Origin: Dipylidium caninum
Lineage: Eukaryota; Platyhelminthes; Cestoda; Cyclophyllidea; Dipylidiidae
Length of the DNA: 64,000 bases
Reading direction: 5' to 3'
Assembly (NCBI GenBank): GCA_017562135.1
Contig: QEYB01001166.1
Location: 62,001 to 126,000 of the forward strand
Positions 14,216-26,300 of the stretch are shown one piece after another. The notes under the pieces are model-generated. The model had not been told where the DNA came from. It saw only the letters and a list, made by a program, of their open reading frames with translations, and made no database searches. A program made the translations under genes and the position numbers. Position 1 is the first letter of the stretch, and each line of letters begins with the position of its first letter.

Positions 14216-14221
14216 AATAAA
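14216..14221 (+). promoter_or_regulatory. Possible polyadenylation signal of the RhoGAP gene
   Basis: An AATAAA hexamer 18 bases after the TGA at 14196-14198. Further A-rich hexamers follow near 14,395 and 14,440, so the true cleavage site could lie up to about 250 bases downstream. Position and motif only. Confidence 0.35.
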
Positions 14222-15294
14222 CATATGTAAATAGGTTTTGCATGAGTTACTTTCTCTAATCTTTTATTTCCTTTCAATCAAGATTATTATGCCTGTCTTC
14301 AAAACAAAATTGTTGTATAGATTTGTGCTTGGTGTTTATTCTGTTATGGAAAGTCGAAACTGGAAAATTAAGTTAATGTGTGTTGTTTTACAAAGAATAA
14401 AAAACATGTAATTGACGCGCTTTGTTACTGTGCAGACAAAAATAAAGAAAAATGTTCTTGGGTTTGCCCAAGTTTGAAGTGAATGTTACTCCGAGGGAAA
14501 GTGAGTTCATGAAAAGACTTATAACGATTAAGATTTGATCACCGTGACATACTAAGAGGGTTCTATCAGTATTTATCTAATAGGAATTCAGAGATTCATG
14601 TTGCCGAGGGATACACCGTGATTCATGAACAAATAGAAGATAAAATTGGAGCTAAAGTGTCATTACAAATTCGGGAGGAAAGGATCTTTCATAGTCAAAA
14701 TTGCGCAAATACCTGACATGATGTTACCGTTGTTACCTGGAGAAATCGTGAATAGTCACTATCTAATCATATTGGGATAGTTTCGGGGACCTAATTACAA
14801 TTTCGCGTAATCGACTGATTTCGCCTAAAAACTGGGTAGTTTGGAAGCAGGATGGATGTAGAGATTGATAAAATAGGCAGCATTCGGTAGGTGCAGCGTC
14901 TACGCATGTCTTTATAATCAAAGGCTGTTTTTAGGTATAGTCACAGCATCTTGAGCACAATTATTACGTCTAAAACCCCAGTATACAAAATAAAAAAATG
15001 TAATTGTTGCCGTCGTTTCCCCAAAAAGCATTATATTTTGTCATTTCTATGAGATATTTGATTAACGGTATAAAATTTATGTTTAAATTAACCACCGTAT
15101 AGTTTCCTTTACGACCCTATTAATCTGACTTTTCAATTATGAGAATTCGCGTGGTGTCGCTTAATGAGTTCAAATCATCATCGCAACAAGCATTGCGAAA
15201 CTTTGCTCTATTTGTGTTAAACCCAAGAAAAGGCACTTTTTTAAACCGCAGGCCTTTGAGCTGGTGTAAGATGCATTATATAGCATTATTTTAG

Positions 15295-16372
15295 TCAAAA
15301 TATTGATTTTCTACGTTGGCTTTTACACAGCTCTATTTGGATTCTTTGTGGGATTGCTTTTTCTGTTTACCACCTATTTCATTGACGCAAAGGTTCCGTC
15401 TTTAACGGGGGAGCAAAGCCTGTTGAAGCTAGCTCCGGGTATGCTTATTCCTGTTACTTTAGGTATATGTTACTGAATCCTTTTACTGTTCTCTTATTGT
15501 TTCGCCCTATTTGTACTGTATATTTTTCTTCTTTTCTCACCAGTTATTTATTGCGTGCCCGCAAATATATGTACATATGTGTAAGCACACATTTATATAT
15601 GTACGTATTTGCCTTGATTTTGTAACATTTCGCGTTTTTGTTTGCCAGGGCTGTCCTTTTTGCCACAGCTTGACAATAATGGAAAAATTTCCCGGTTCCC
15701 ATCTTTCGACACTCGAGACTTTGACAAATATAAGGAATTTATGTCCAACTATGTTCGAACATTTGATACAGATGCCAAATCATGTGATTTTATTAATGGC
15801 GAACGTAGTAGCACTGAAGCACTAGATGCCTGCAAATTTCCTCCCAAATTTTGGGAAATTGTCAACCATCTGTATTGCCTGGTAGCATTAACAGACCATT
15901 GTGCATATATATGAAAATGAATAAGGTGATTGATTTACTAATGAATATAACGAATGATACTCATTTATAGATCTATGGTTACCTGCCTGATGTTCCAGGC
16001 CATCAAATTTATGTATCCTGTCGGGCTATGGTAGATTCCTGACAATTTTATTATGTCCTTATCTTCCATATTTCTTCAAGAATAGGTCTCAGGAGAACAT
16101 TCTTAACTCGCCCACGTACTATCCTGAGGCGTTCATCGAAAATAAATCTGTGTAGGTATTTTAACGGGGCACCTGTTTGCCAAATTCACATCATAAATGA
16201 TTTTTTATGTTTTAGAGGCTACTTTTCAACGGTTGCATTCCCTTACCTCAATCAAGTCAATTATCGGTCACCACTGCTTGCTGTCACCTTCATGGACGTT
16301 CGGGCGAATGACCCTTATCATAGTTGGTTGCAAGTTTTTGAACCTGAATATGGACACAGAATTCAGATTTGA
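15295..16372 (+). CDS. Na+/K+-ATPase beta-subunit-like protein (first exon not found)
   Basis: Type II membrane protein expected to chaperone and modulate a P-type ATPase alpha subunit at the plasma membrane. Exons with matching phases: 15295-15438, 15649-15881, 15971-16030, 16081-16151, 16216-16372 (stop TGA). The first exon encodes one hydrophobic helix (FYVGFYTALFGFFVGLLFLF) followed by FIDAKVPS. The second opens with the family motif PGLSFLPQLD. Later exons give IYGYLPDVPGHQIYVSC, TYYPEAF, then FPYLNQVNYRSPLLAVTF near the C-terminus. The cytoplasmic N-terminal exon, which must end one base into a codon, was not recognised upstream. I count only four ectodomain cysteines (SCDF, DACKF, LYCL, VSC), against six in typical beta subunits, and the stretch usually holding a second PC cysteine pair before the VSC segment seems absent. 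Either it is a divergent paralogue or one splice junction near 15,881 is wrong. Confidence 0.8.
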
Positions 16373-19300
16373 ATTAATCGTTCGTCGAGGTGATGGCTTC
16401 TGAAATGTATTCTTATCTCGGATTGTCATTTTTAACAACTTGACTTTGATACTGAATCAACAGTGATTATTATATATCTTAAATGAGATATGCATAACTT
16501 GCTCACTCCTCTTCATTTAATACAAGAATTCATTTCATTGGTTTAATCATAAACCACTCGCCTCCCGGGATTTCTTTCAATATTTAAATCTATTCTGACA
16601 AGACCACTTAGTTTACAACGTAGTAACCATCTGGCTGTCATTGCAATTGACTGACTACCATTATCCAATTTGAATTTTTGTGAGCGCCGTGAATAATGAG
16701 ATGTTGGTCTCCCCTCCTCAGCGGTTGACAAGGCCAGAGGGATATGTTAGTGTGATGTATAAATAAAATTGACCTTTAATGCGCTCACGGTCATTGTAAT
16801 TGTGTGAACACATGTGCGAGAAAAGTACTTGTGTATCGCTGCCCTCCCTACTCCTAATTTTGTAATACTCGGTCGCTAATGGGTGTTGCTAATTGCTCCA
16901 CACTACGATAGAATGAAAACACCAAAGCATTGGAGCTTATAGCGCTTATCGGAGTGAAGCACTGAAGAATGAAGGAAAGACATTTGTAGGTGAACAGAGG
17001 GTTATGCAAATAAGACCAATTTTGCCTTATCGGCAATGGAAGTAGTCCATACTCACTGGAGGGAGTATAAGAAATATGGAACGAGGCTAAAGTAAACCTT
17101 GATAATATCTGGCGTGTTTCATCCAAACTCACGTGTAGATCTAAATTATACCATCGGAGATGGAAAGACTCGATATCTTACCGGTTAACAGATATGCTGC
17201 AGAGAGAAGGACGCGCGATTGGTGATGCTTTTTATAGGTAGATTGGTAGTAAATTTAGTCAAGTTAAAGAATTTGCAGAATTAATGACAGTCAGTCATCT
17301 TTTTATTCCCTCGACAGGGAATGAGCCGAAGTCTTAACAATCCGCTGGCCCACAAATGTTTATTGCCTACGAAACCATTTCACCTTCCCTCCATGAACTA
17401 CTCTTTAGGAGGAATTGTATTATTCCAGGCTGAAAGGGAGCTGGGATGCTGTGGCAAACAGTGTGGTGACTAAATGTAAATTGCGCGACTGTAAAAGTCG
17501 TCCCAGTTCCTGTTGTAATGAAAGTATCAACTAACTTCTGGTCTTATTTTCCATAGTCAAACTACTTTAAACTGTGGGAATATGGTATTTAGAGATTTCG
17601 ATTCAAACTAACAGCATTTGGCACCAATGGTAGACACTACTGTTTTAATTATGCAAGTGTTTTTCTTGTTTCACATGCAACTTGTTAACGACGAGACAGA
17701 TAAAGCCCCCGACTTACACCACTCATGGCATTTTAACTACTTTTCAAATTAATGCCTAACAACTTTGCTTGTAGCGTCCTCAGTTGTCCTACGATCATCG
17801 CTGGGTTGAAAAAATTCATTGCCTCTCATTGTCATTAAACGTCTCACTGTAATGATATTATTTCACTAACTTGTGTCTGGTTAGCCATTGTGATGTTAAA
17901 GTAGACGGATCTGGGAGGCTGTGACTTAGTTCATTTTGCCACATAAAGAGAGTAATGGGCACAGTTAAAGATAGCAAAGGCAGATCTACAGAGTCCGTTC
18001 ATTTCTTAGAGTATGAACGCTATTGATGGTATCGAAGCTTCTCCTCAGTTCCTTTTGCCTGTGTAAAATGTTGTAAATAATGGACAAGTGAAGTACTTAA
18101 ACAGAAGTTGAAGACTGTGAAATTTCTCCCCTGAGAACATGTACGTGAAACAAATTTCGCTTGTGCATTTCATCCACTCCATAAGGAGAGGACTTGGAGC
18201 TCAGAGTAACGACCGGCAACATCCCTACACATTAGTGAAATGAACATTAGTAGAGTCGGAGCATCTTTTTTTCACGACGTCAAAATTTCTAAAGCCGTAT
18301 GACCCATTCTCACAGTAACGGCGCTGCAACATGCATTGACGCCATACCCCACCAATGAAGCATCGCACGAAATACATATTTTGGCACAGCCAACTGGGTC
18401 AGCAGCCAAAAAGGTCAGGTTTTTGCCGTCTTGATCGCACCTTAACAGAAGTATACCGGTTTCAGAAGAACCCAGACCACGTGAGACTCCATGGAATAGC
18501 TGCTACGCCAATAGCATGACACCGTGGTCTGGCCTCGATATGTCACCACTCACCCTTGTCATCTTTGGGTGTTGCTTTCAGATACGTAAGAAATGCAACC
18601 CTCAGAAATATAGAGGCAAAAAAAGGAAGGCAATTTTAACATGGCTATTTAGGGCTAACTTTGAGGATTTGCATCTCAGACAGTGCTTTACGAGATCCCC
18701 TCATTAATTCTACAATGCTGCACAGTTTTTCGGTGAATTGTGGGGGAGCATGCAAGCAGGTTGGATCAGTACACAGAATAACTGTGATGACCGCCAACAT
18801 CTCAAAGTCGATGACAGAGAAATGCGATACTTGGACTAATTAGACTCCAATAACTACTAGTGCATATCATACGAAGCCTTTTCTTCAGAGGTTTCATGTG
18901 GTAGAACATACTGGTGCTGTTCGATATAGTAAGAAATGTGTTTAAGGCGAGAGGAATCAGAATTTGCAGCGTAGCATTTTATGTGACTCATATATTGTTT
19001 TCTACAGTCTAATATTCTGTCACCCTTCTCTGTCAAGCAGACTCTGTGCATATCAAGATCGTAAAACACCAGAGAAGGGAGATACTTCTCGATAGTTCAG
19101 CTATTTATCTTTAAAGACGACTTCAGTCCAGTGAAAGGAATGACGGTAAATAGATATAAAAGAGCGAAGAAATTATCATTCGTCCTCACAAATTTCGTCA
19201 TTTCAAAAGTGCACAATGGATGTCCTCGGACAAAGAACAGGTAAAATGAAGGGCAAAGAACTTAACAATGAATCTCAATGTAAAAGTCTAAAGGAATTGC

Positions 19301-20380
19301 TTGCATAATAATCCGAAATATCATAGCCCCTTTTCCATGTCATTTAATGTTCAAACGTCATTAGAAAAAGCATATAAGTTAAGTGCACGAAGTTATTCAC
19401 TGGCCAATAACGCAGCAGGTAATAGACAGATCTTAAAAAGAACATGATGTATAGGGTAACACCTTGATGTTTGGCTGGAATTGACTTATATAACACTGCG
19501 TGAGATTTCCGCCTGAATTGGAAACTTGAATGAACTTCCTACCCGTTATCTACCTCATTATTAGGTTAATATTATTCAAAAAACGTCTAACCCTTTGTCT
19601 TTAACAAAAATAAGCAAATGACTTAGTATAGAAGAATATAGATGCAGATCTCCTGTGTCAACTGCCGTTGCATGAATGCAAAGAAAGAAAAGTCAGACTT
19701 GATAAGGGACGTGATCTGCATCTCCAAGATATTAAATGGAAACAGATGATATTCCGACTCAGTTTCTGTTGATGTTGATTTTATTACGGATTGGGAGCCA
19801 CATATTATCGTCCATTTAGTAGCAGATGCTGTTTCCTACATTATGGACCCGCTCTATGCAAAAGTTTCAGCTAGAGAAAGGTGTTATTATTATAGGAAGT
19901 TTATTAATCCCCTTTAGAATCCTTGGTGAAGTCACCACCAGCTTATTCAGACGATTGATTGATTGAATCACTGCAAAGAGCCCCAAGGGAGTACAAAGAA
20001 AAGTGCCGAAATGTCAATGAATTCGGCATCGCACCGGTTCATGGAATTCAATTTCATGGTGATGGTCTTTGTGTGCGATGACGATTATTTCCTTCCTACT
20101 AATGTGATTTGGTTTAAATAAGGGAAAAACCCCGGCAACGCTAATACTCGTAATTAGGTGTAATTTGCTTCTAGAGACCAATAAATATGTATTAAATTTA
20201 ACATAGTTAACAACCAAAGACATTGTACCCACAGTTTTCTGTTCCAGGGAAGTCTCAATAAATTAACCGAAATGCCAATTATTGTTTTATTTGTCGCTTA
20301 TACGTAACATACATTCAAATGCTAATGCGATTAGTTTTCTGTCCGCGTTTTGTCGATTGTTACCTTTAAGCCTTGTAAAT
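16373..20380. other. Intergenic stretch, no gene recognised
   Basis: Lies between the beta-subunit stop and the NPAT-like start codon. An AATAAA at 16762-16767, about 390 bases after the stop, may end the upstream transcript. Short frames on both strands (for example 16854-17132 minus, 18516-18707 plus, 20014-20232 minus) show no family resemblance and no convincing splice sites. The part just before 20,381 probably holds the promoter and 5' untranslated region of the next gene. Confidence 0.5.
16762..16767 (+). promoter_or_regulatory. Possible polyadenylation signal of the beta-subunit-like gene
   Basis: An AATAAA hexamer on the gene strand, 390 bases beyond the stop at 16370-16372. No closer canonical hexamer was noticed. 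Motif and position only. Confidence 0.3.
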
Positions 20381-23300
20381 ATGACAACAAATTTATACTT
20401 CTCGTTGCTCCCTTCTGAAATTTGCCGCCTAATCCTTGGTGAGTTGATAGCTTGTCTGTCTCCTGTTTTCCCAATTTGAGATATGCCCTTCACTCAATTC
20501 GGCATAATTAGTGCTTCTATCTTTTTCCATGCATAAAATTAAATTCGCCGCAATATTTTACCTCCAACTGTCTTTTTACTCAGATCTCATGGTAATCATT
20601 CTCATAACTCGTTTTTATGACGTCTAGGGTATATTAATGATCTCAAGTGTCCTAGAACTTGCAACACATTTTTCGAAGAATGCCCCTACCTAGGAGAACT
20701 TCGTAAGGAGTTTCAGATTAGTCATAAAATGACTTATCGGGTTGGTGGTTTTTCGCTGACAGAAATCCTAGAAGACTATCTTACTATTGCTAATATGGGT
20801 AATTTTTCTATTCTCCATGCTTCTTTCCCCTTATCTCTGGTTGTTCGGTTTCTATCTTGTCTCCATAGTGAACGACAAACGTGAATCATTGCTCAGGAAT
20901 TGGTCCAGTTCATCGTTACCTGATTGCCGTCCTGGTGGCGTAGCACCACTTTTAAAACGTCTACTCCTCGGAGGCCCTACCATCAAAACTGTGCTTCCAT
21001 CCTCTAAAGCTCCAGATAACAATATAAAATTGCAGATACCAACCAACAAGCCAACCTTTCTTGGTCACCCAACCAAATCCCTTAGGCGTATTACTATCAT
21101 ACGCCCAAAACCGCCTATGGCCACCGTCCAAAACTGTTTAAAAATTATCCCATCCTCTATCAAAACGGTTTCTGTCATTCCGAATTTAAAATTCGACGTG
21201 GTTACGGGGCAGGCGAGTACTACTTCATCATCGTCGCGTCGAAAACAACATAGCAAGCAAGTGTTAACCATTTTCACCTGCTTTTATTTCGGCTGGAGGA
21301 AATGAGTTGGTAATTTGTGCTTTTGGTAGGCCTGTACATGTCACTGGCAGCTCAAATGGTTCTTCAACATCTGCGCGCGGTTCTCTGGAGGCACCAATTC
21401 AGAATGAAGAAGTAAACATTCAGGTTCGTTTGGTTTGCTATTTGCTCAAAAATCAGAGAATTACTGGAGTTGAATGTAGGTTAAATCAACTTACAATATG
21501 AATAATTGTTTTGAGATTTCAAAGCGTTATATGATGCGCTGGTTCGACTATTCAATCTTATCTGTGCCAACTCCTAATTTTTCCTCTTCTTCCGATTTCC
21601 GATGAAAATGTCCTAATAACCTATTTTCCCTCATAATATATATTCCACGACAAATTACTGTGATTTGATGGACTTATCTATAACTCTCTTTGAATTTTCC
21701 TCAGCGCGTCTTTTGCAACCTTGCGGCGAATGCAGAGACCGTTGCTAACAGGATTAACTGTAATTTTGCCGGAACTGCAAATGACGCTTCTCTTTCGCAA
21801 CTCGACTTCCCCCTTCCCATCGACGTAGATCACAACTCTTCGGTAAGGTTTTAGCAAACTTAATCTTTCACTGTGTTCGCATTTTTTGCTGTTTTGGATC
21901 CCTCTGGAATTTCGCTAATTTTCGGGTGAACGTATTTTTGGCGCAATCTGCGAGCGAAAGCTTCTGCTTTTTAGACGTAGTTGGCCTAGATGAGGGAAGG
22001 CTGTTAATTTTTGGCCTTTGGTATATAGTTCTTTCCCATTCACATTTACAGACTTTACAACTTCCTATTTTACTCTTTTACTAATAAAACTTTGTACCAA
22101 TAACTGTTTGTGGGTTGCTTATGCAAGAAAGAGTTCTGGGAGTTTGCTATATTTGTGTTTACTACCTGCTGCATTTTAACCCACGCGTATTTTATGCCGA
22201 TTTTAAAAAACATGTGGGTCACTTATGCCTCGAGGGATATGACGCATATCTTGGTTTTATATCAAGTGGAAACCTTTATTATTCGGTCATAACGCATATG
22301 ACGAACTCTCCTATGTTTGTATGACGTGGTTCCCATTAAAGTGGCTACCAGTTCTTTAATGACTTTCAGTTTGGATAGAACCTCTCGATCATGGAGGTTA
22401 AGCTATATATTATGCTTTTTTTGTTATGCTTTAAGATGGTTCTTATATTGATCAACCTAATTAATAAATGTTCGCGTAAACACAGGGGGAATCAAGTTAA
22501 AATGACCGCATTCTCGAAGGTTATTAACTTTCAATTTTACTTAGACATATCTCATTTGATAATTCGCTTTTAATAGACGATTTCAGTTGGTGGGTAATTT
22601 GTAAGGGTCTTACATGTTTACTTCAATCCATTTTCAGAATGCTTCAGAGCAGGATATGGAGGACTTCATTAACCGACTTTTAAGCGATGTGGATAGTTTG
22701 GGACAAAATTTGTCGGAAAAATATTGCAGCGCTACTACCCCTCCGTCGTACTCTAACCCTTCCAACCAGACTAGAACATCCCCAACGAATTCTGGTCGTA
22801 TGTGTCTTCTATCTTTTTTTTCCATTATAGCCGAGGTTCCAAATTTTCATTCCCCTATTGCCTTTTTGACTCAGTTATTGATATTACATTTTATTATTTA
22901 AACCAAGTTAGACATTTATACTAAACAGATTACAGTTACTTTCAAGAGATTTCCTGCCTTTGCTTTTCATACTTTTACGCTAAATGTTTTCTCCCCTTTG
23001 CCATATATTTGATTCAAAATGGGTTGTTACTCCCCTGGAAATGCAGTTGTTTTTATGACTTGCGACAATTTTCCACAAGTGGTCTTATTTTTTGGTCCAC
23101 AATTTATATACCTCGAGAAGTACAAATGATAACTGGGAATTTCGTTATCCGTCCGTTAGGTTGTCTGGTCGTATTGTCCGTTCTAACCACTAGTTCGTCT
23201 GTTTGGGATGTCTTCTTACATGGTTAAGTATTATCGACTAGTCGCCTTGCGTTATCGCTAAAATGCTCTGCCTCTGGATAAATGTTCATATTCTTTTATC

Positions 23301-26300
23301 ATGACGTTTTGCAGGCATTCATTTAAATTGTTGGGTTCACCCTTAAATCAATCATGAATTCGTAACGTCTTGATCACTGCGTTGCTTTTAATTTCGAAAA
23401 ATCTGGTGTTTATTTGTGACGCGGATGACCCTAATAATGGATTTTCCTAAGGTTTTCTCAATTTTGTAAACTTATGGTAGTAATATCTTAGGCACCTTTT
23501 GTGGACGCATTCCTGTGAAGTCCGTCTCCACGCTTGACTTTGATTCCCTGACTGAAGAAGTAAGTTCCTTATTTCCTTACTTCAATTTGCGTTTGTTCTC
23601 TGTTCTTGGATTTCGGGTGCCAATCGTCTCATCCTTTTAGATGGTACCACGTTCTTACTCTTCTACTAGTTTCACCTCCAGCCATAATGATGTTGCAAAT
23701 GTTACTACAGCTGTTTCTACTCCTTTGGCATCTATTGTAACGGCTACCACTTCGTCTTCTAAATCACCTGAGCAGTCTGTGCATAGAGAATGTCGTGTAA
23801 GTTGTACTATATTTGAAATCGAGTGAAAATTTTTTGACTTGTAATCATACTAGATGTACGTAGAACTCACTCTGTTTCCCACAACCCATCTTTTAAGCAA
23901 TATCTTATTCGAGTGCTTTATTGGTGCTTTTAGTTTTTAATGCGGATTACCTGTTTCTTGTATATCCCCTTGATGAATGAACTAACATGCAACTGAAACA
24001 GTTTGCCTACTAATTATTCTTCCCCGATATGCCGGAATTTTTGGCATCCTAGGTGGGGAGGCACTCAAGGTATCAATCCTTTATGATATATAGGGTTAGC
24101 TTTTGTTCCTTTCGTCGGTGTTTCAGAGGGCAACGTTGCTTACCCTTATTCGAAAGCCTTCAGTCTGGAAACACGAATGCACCGGAAGTTTTGCATCGAT
24201 ATACTTTTTTTTCATGCATAACAATCTCTGATGACCCGGCACACCCGTGCTTAAATATCTGCGTTTGTATTTTGTGATCCTAGGAACTCGCATTGCGTAG
24301 TCCACTGCAACAACTTACCCTAGTGTCTAGAGGGGTTTTGTGATTCCATCAAACCTTCTATTCACTCTTGTTGATTAATTGCAGTTTAAAACAAGGGGCA
24401 AAGTGGATGTAGGAGCTGAGGGCATAAAATCATTTAATTTTTAAAGTGGTTTATGAAATTAACTTTTTCTAAATGATAATTCAACATAGTATCTGTGTTC
24501 ATCGTCTGCCATTTTTTTTACTCGGCAGGTCTATCAATTTGCTGTTTCTGTTTGACGTTGTAGTGGACGGTTAGACGTAGATTTAAAATACTGAGGTTGA
24601 TTTGCCTCGGAACCTAAGTTTCGTAAACCACTTAGGGTAAATTTCTGGACTTGAAAAGTTTACACGCCGACGAGCAGTGCGCACTTACTTCGCTTCAGCT
24701 GTTAAACCGAAATTAAGTTTTCAGATATCACTTTCACAATGCCAAATGGTTATACTTGGAACACATACATATTCCTCATGTTCATTTGAATAACATGAGG
24801 GAAGATTGTGGGACCTATTGTTTTTTTTATTTCAACCTAAATTAGTGGTTTGACGTTTGTCGAAATCCACTCCAATTCCCTCCATTTATGATCCAGAAAA
24901 ATCTTCCCCATTGTTTATTTTCACGGTGATCCCCCTACCCCCCCCCTCCCAATTAGCATTTACTACTGATATTAAAATAATTGAACTAGTTGTCTTTGTT
25001 TTTTAGTTTGCTTTTCCTAATTGGGAGAACTCCAAACCTTTACTCTGTAAGTCAACTTTTTTAACGCGTAATCATAAGAATCGGTTACCTTATTATCTCT
25101 ATTCATTACCATTCACACTTCTTTCACGCGATTTCTTCGTGCTCCAGTCATCTCCGTTAGTACAAAAAAAACGCATAGTTGGAGGAAATAGAATTATGCT
25201 TGATGTATTGCGGTATTGAACGATCACTGACGTAAATGAGATGATGGGAGCATGAGATCAAAGATTGTTAATGTAAAGACCTTAGTAGTCAAATGTACAT
25301 TTTACCGCTTTGACCGGGGCACTGTTCTCATCTATGTAAGTTGAAAAGAGAGTAATGATCTTTTGCTACTACGATAGAGTTTCTCTTGAACCAATCAAAC
25401 GACCTATAGGGTCCGTCATATAAGTAGTCAACGACATGCCTATCTTCTCGCCTACACGCCAAGTTTGCGGCCTTAATTGCTTGTGACAAAAAGTATATTC
25501 GTATAAGTTTGACTGTACCCTCCGGTGGCCAACGATGATTTGTTACATGGAGTAAACTCTTCGGTCATATAAACTTCAATCATATCTCAGGTGTTATTTT
25601 TAAGCGCACCTACACAAAAGTTGACCCCGCAAACACATACTCGTTAAATTCAATATGCTTTCAACTAGGCGGATTTCTACATGAGAAAGGCCCTTTTTGT
25701 AGGAACACTTCCCACAGACATCCATAAATATTTGCTCAATGTTACCGTTTACGGTTTTCTCAGACATCGAGTAGTGATGGTGTCGTCTGTTATCTAATCC
25801 AGGTGAAGAATACCCCTCCCTACCATCACAAGTCGGCGCAGATTCGGAACAGAAACAGCCCCTTCCCTCCCCAAAATCCGTTTCTACCAAATCTAATTTG
25901 GACAGTTTAACATGGAGTAGGTTTTCATACGTCTGATCTCTGTTTATCTATTTACTTCATTTTCGAGTTGTATGCTTTTAAATTCGAGAGTGAATTTCGC
26001 ATGTATTTTGTAAATTTCTAGGTAACTTGGCAAATACTTTTCTTTTGTACGCTTTATTGGTCACTAAATGCTCTAGATAAACATGTCTTTAACATCATCA
26101 ACACATTGTGACATTACTTTTTCAATGACCTATGTGTCCTTTTGGATTTTATTGTCCATGACTTTCTCCGTACGACTTTCTACATTCTTTTTTACTTCAT
26201 TACCTAAATTCCGAGTAAATTCTACAATCTGAAAGGCTGGGTGCTGCACCTACATTTTGTTAACATGGTATTACAGAATACACTTGTGCGCTGCCGCCGC

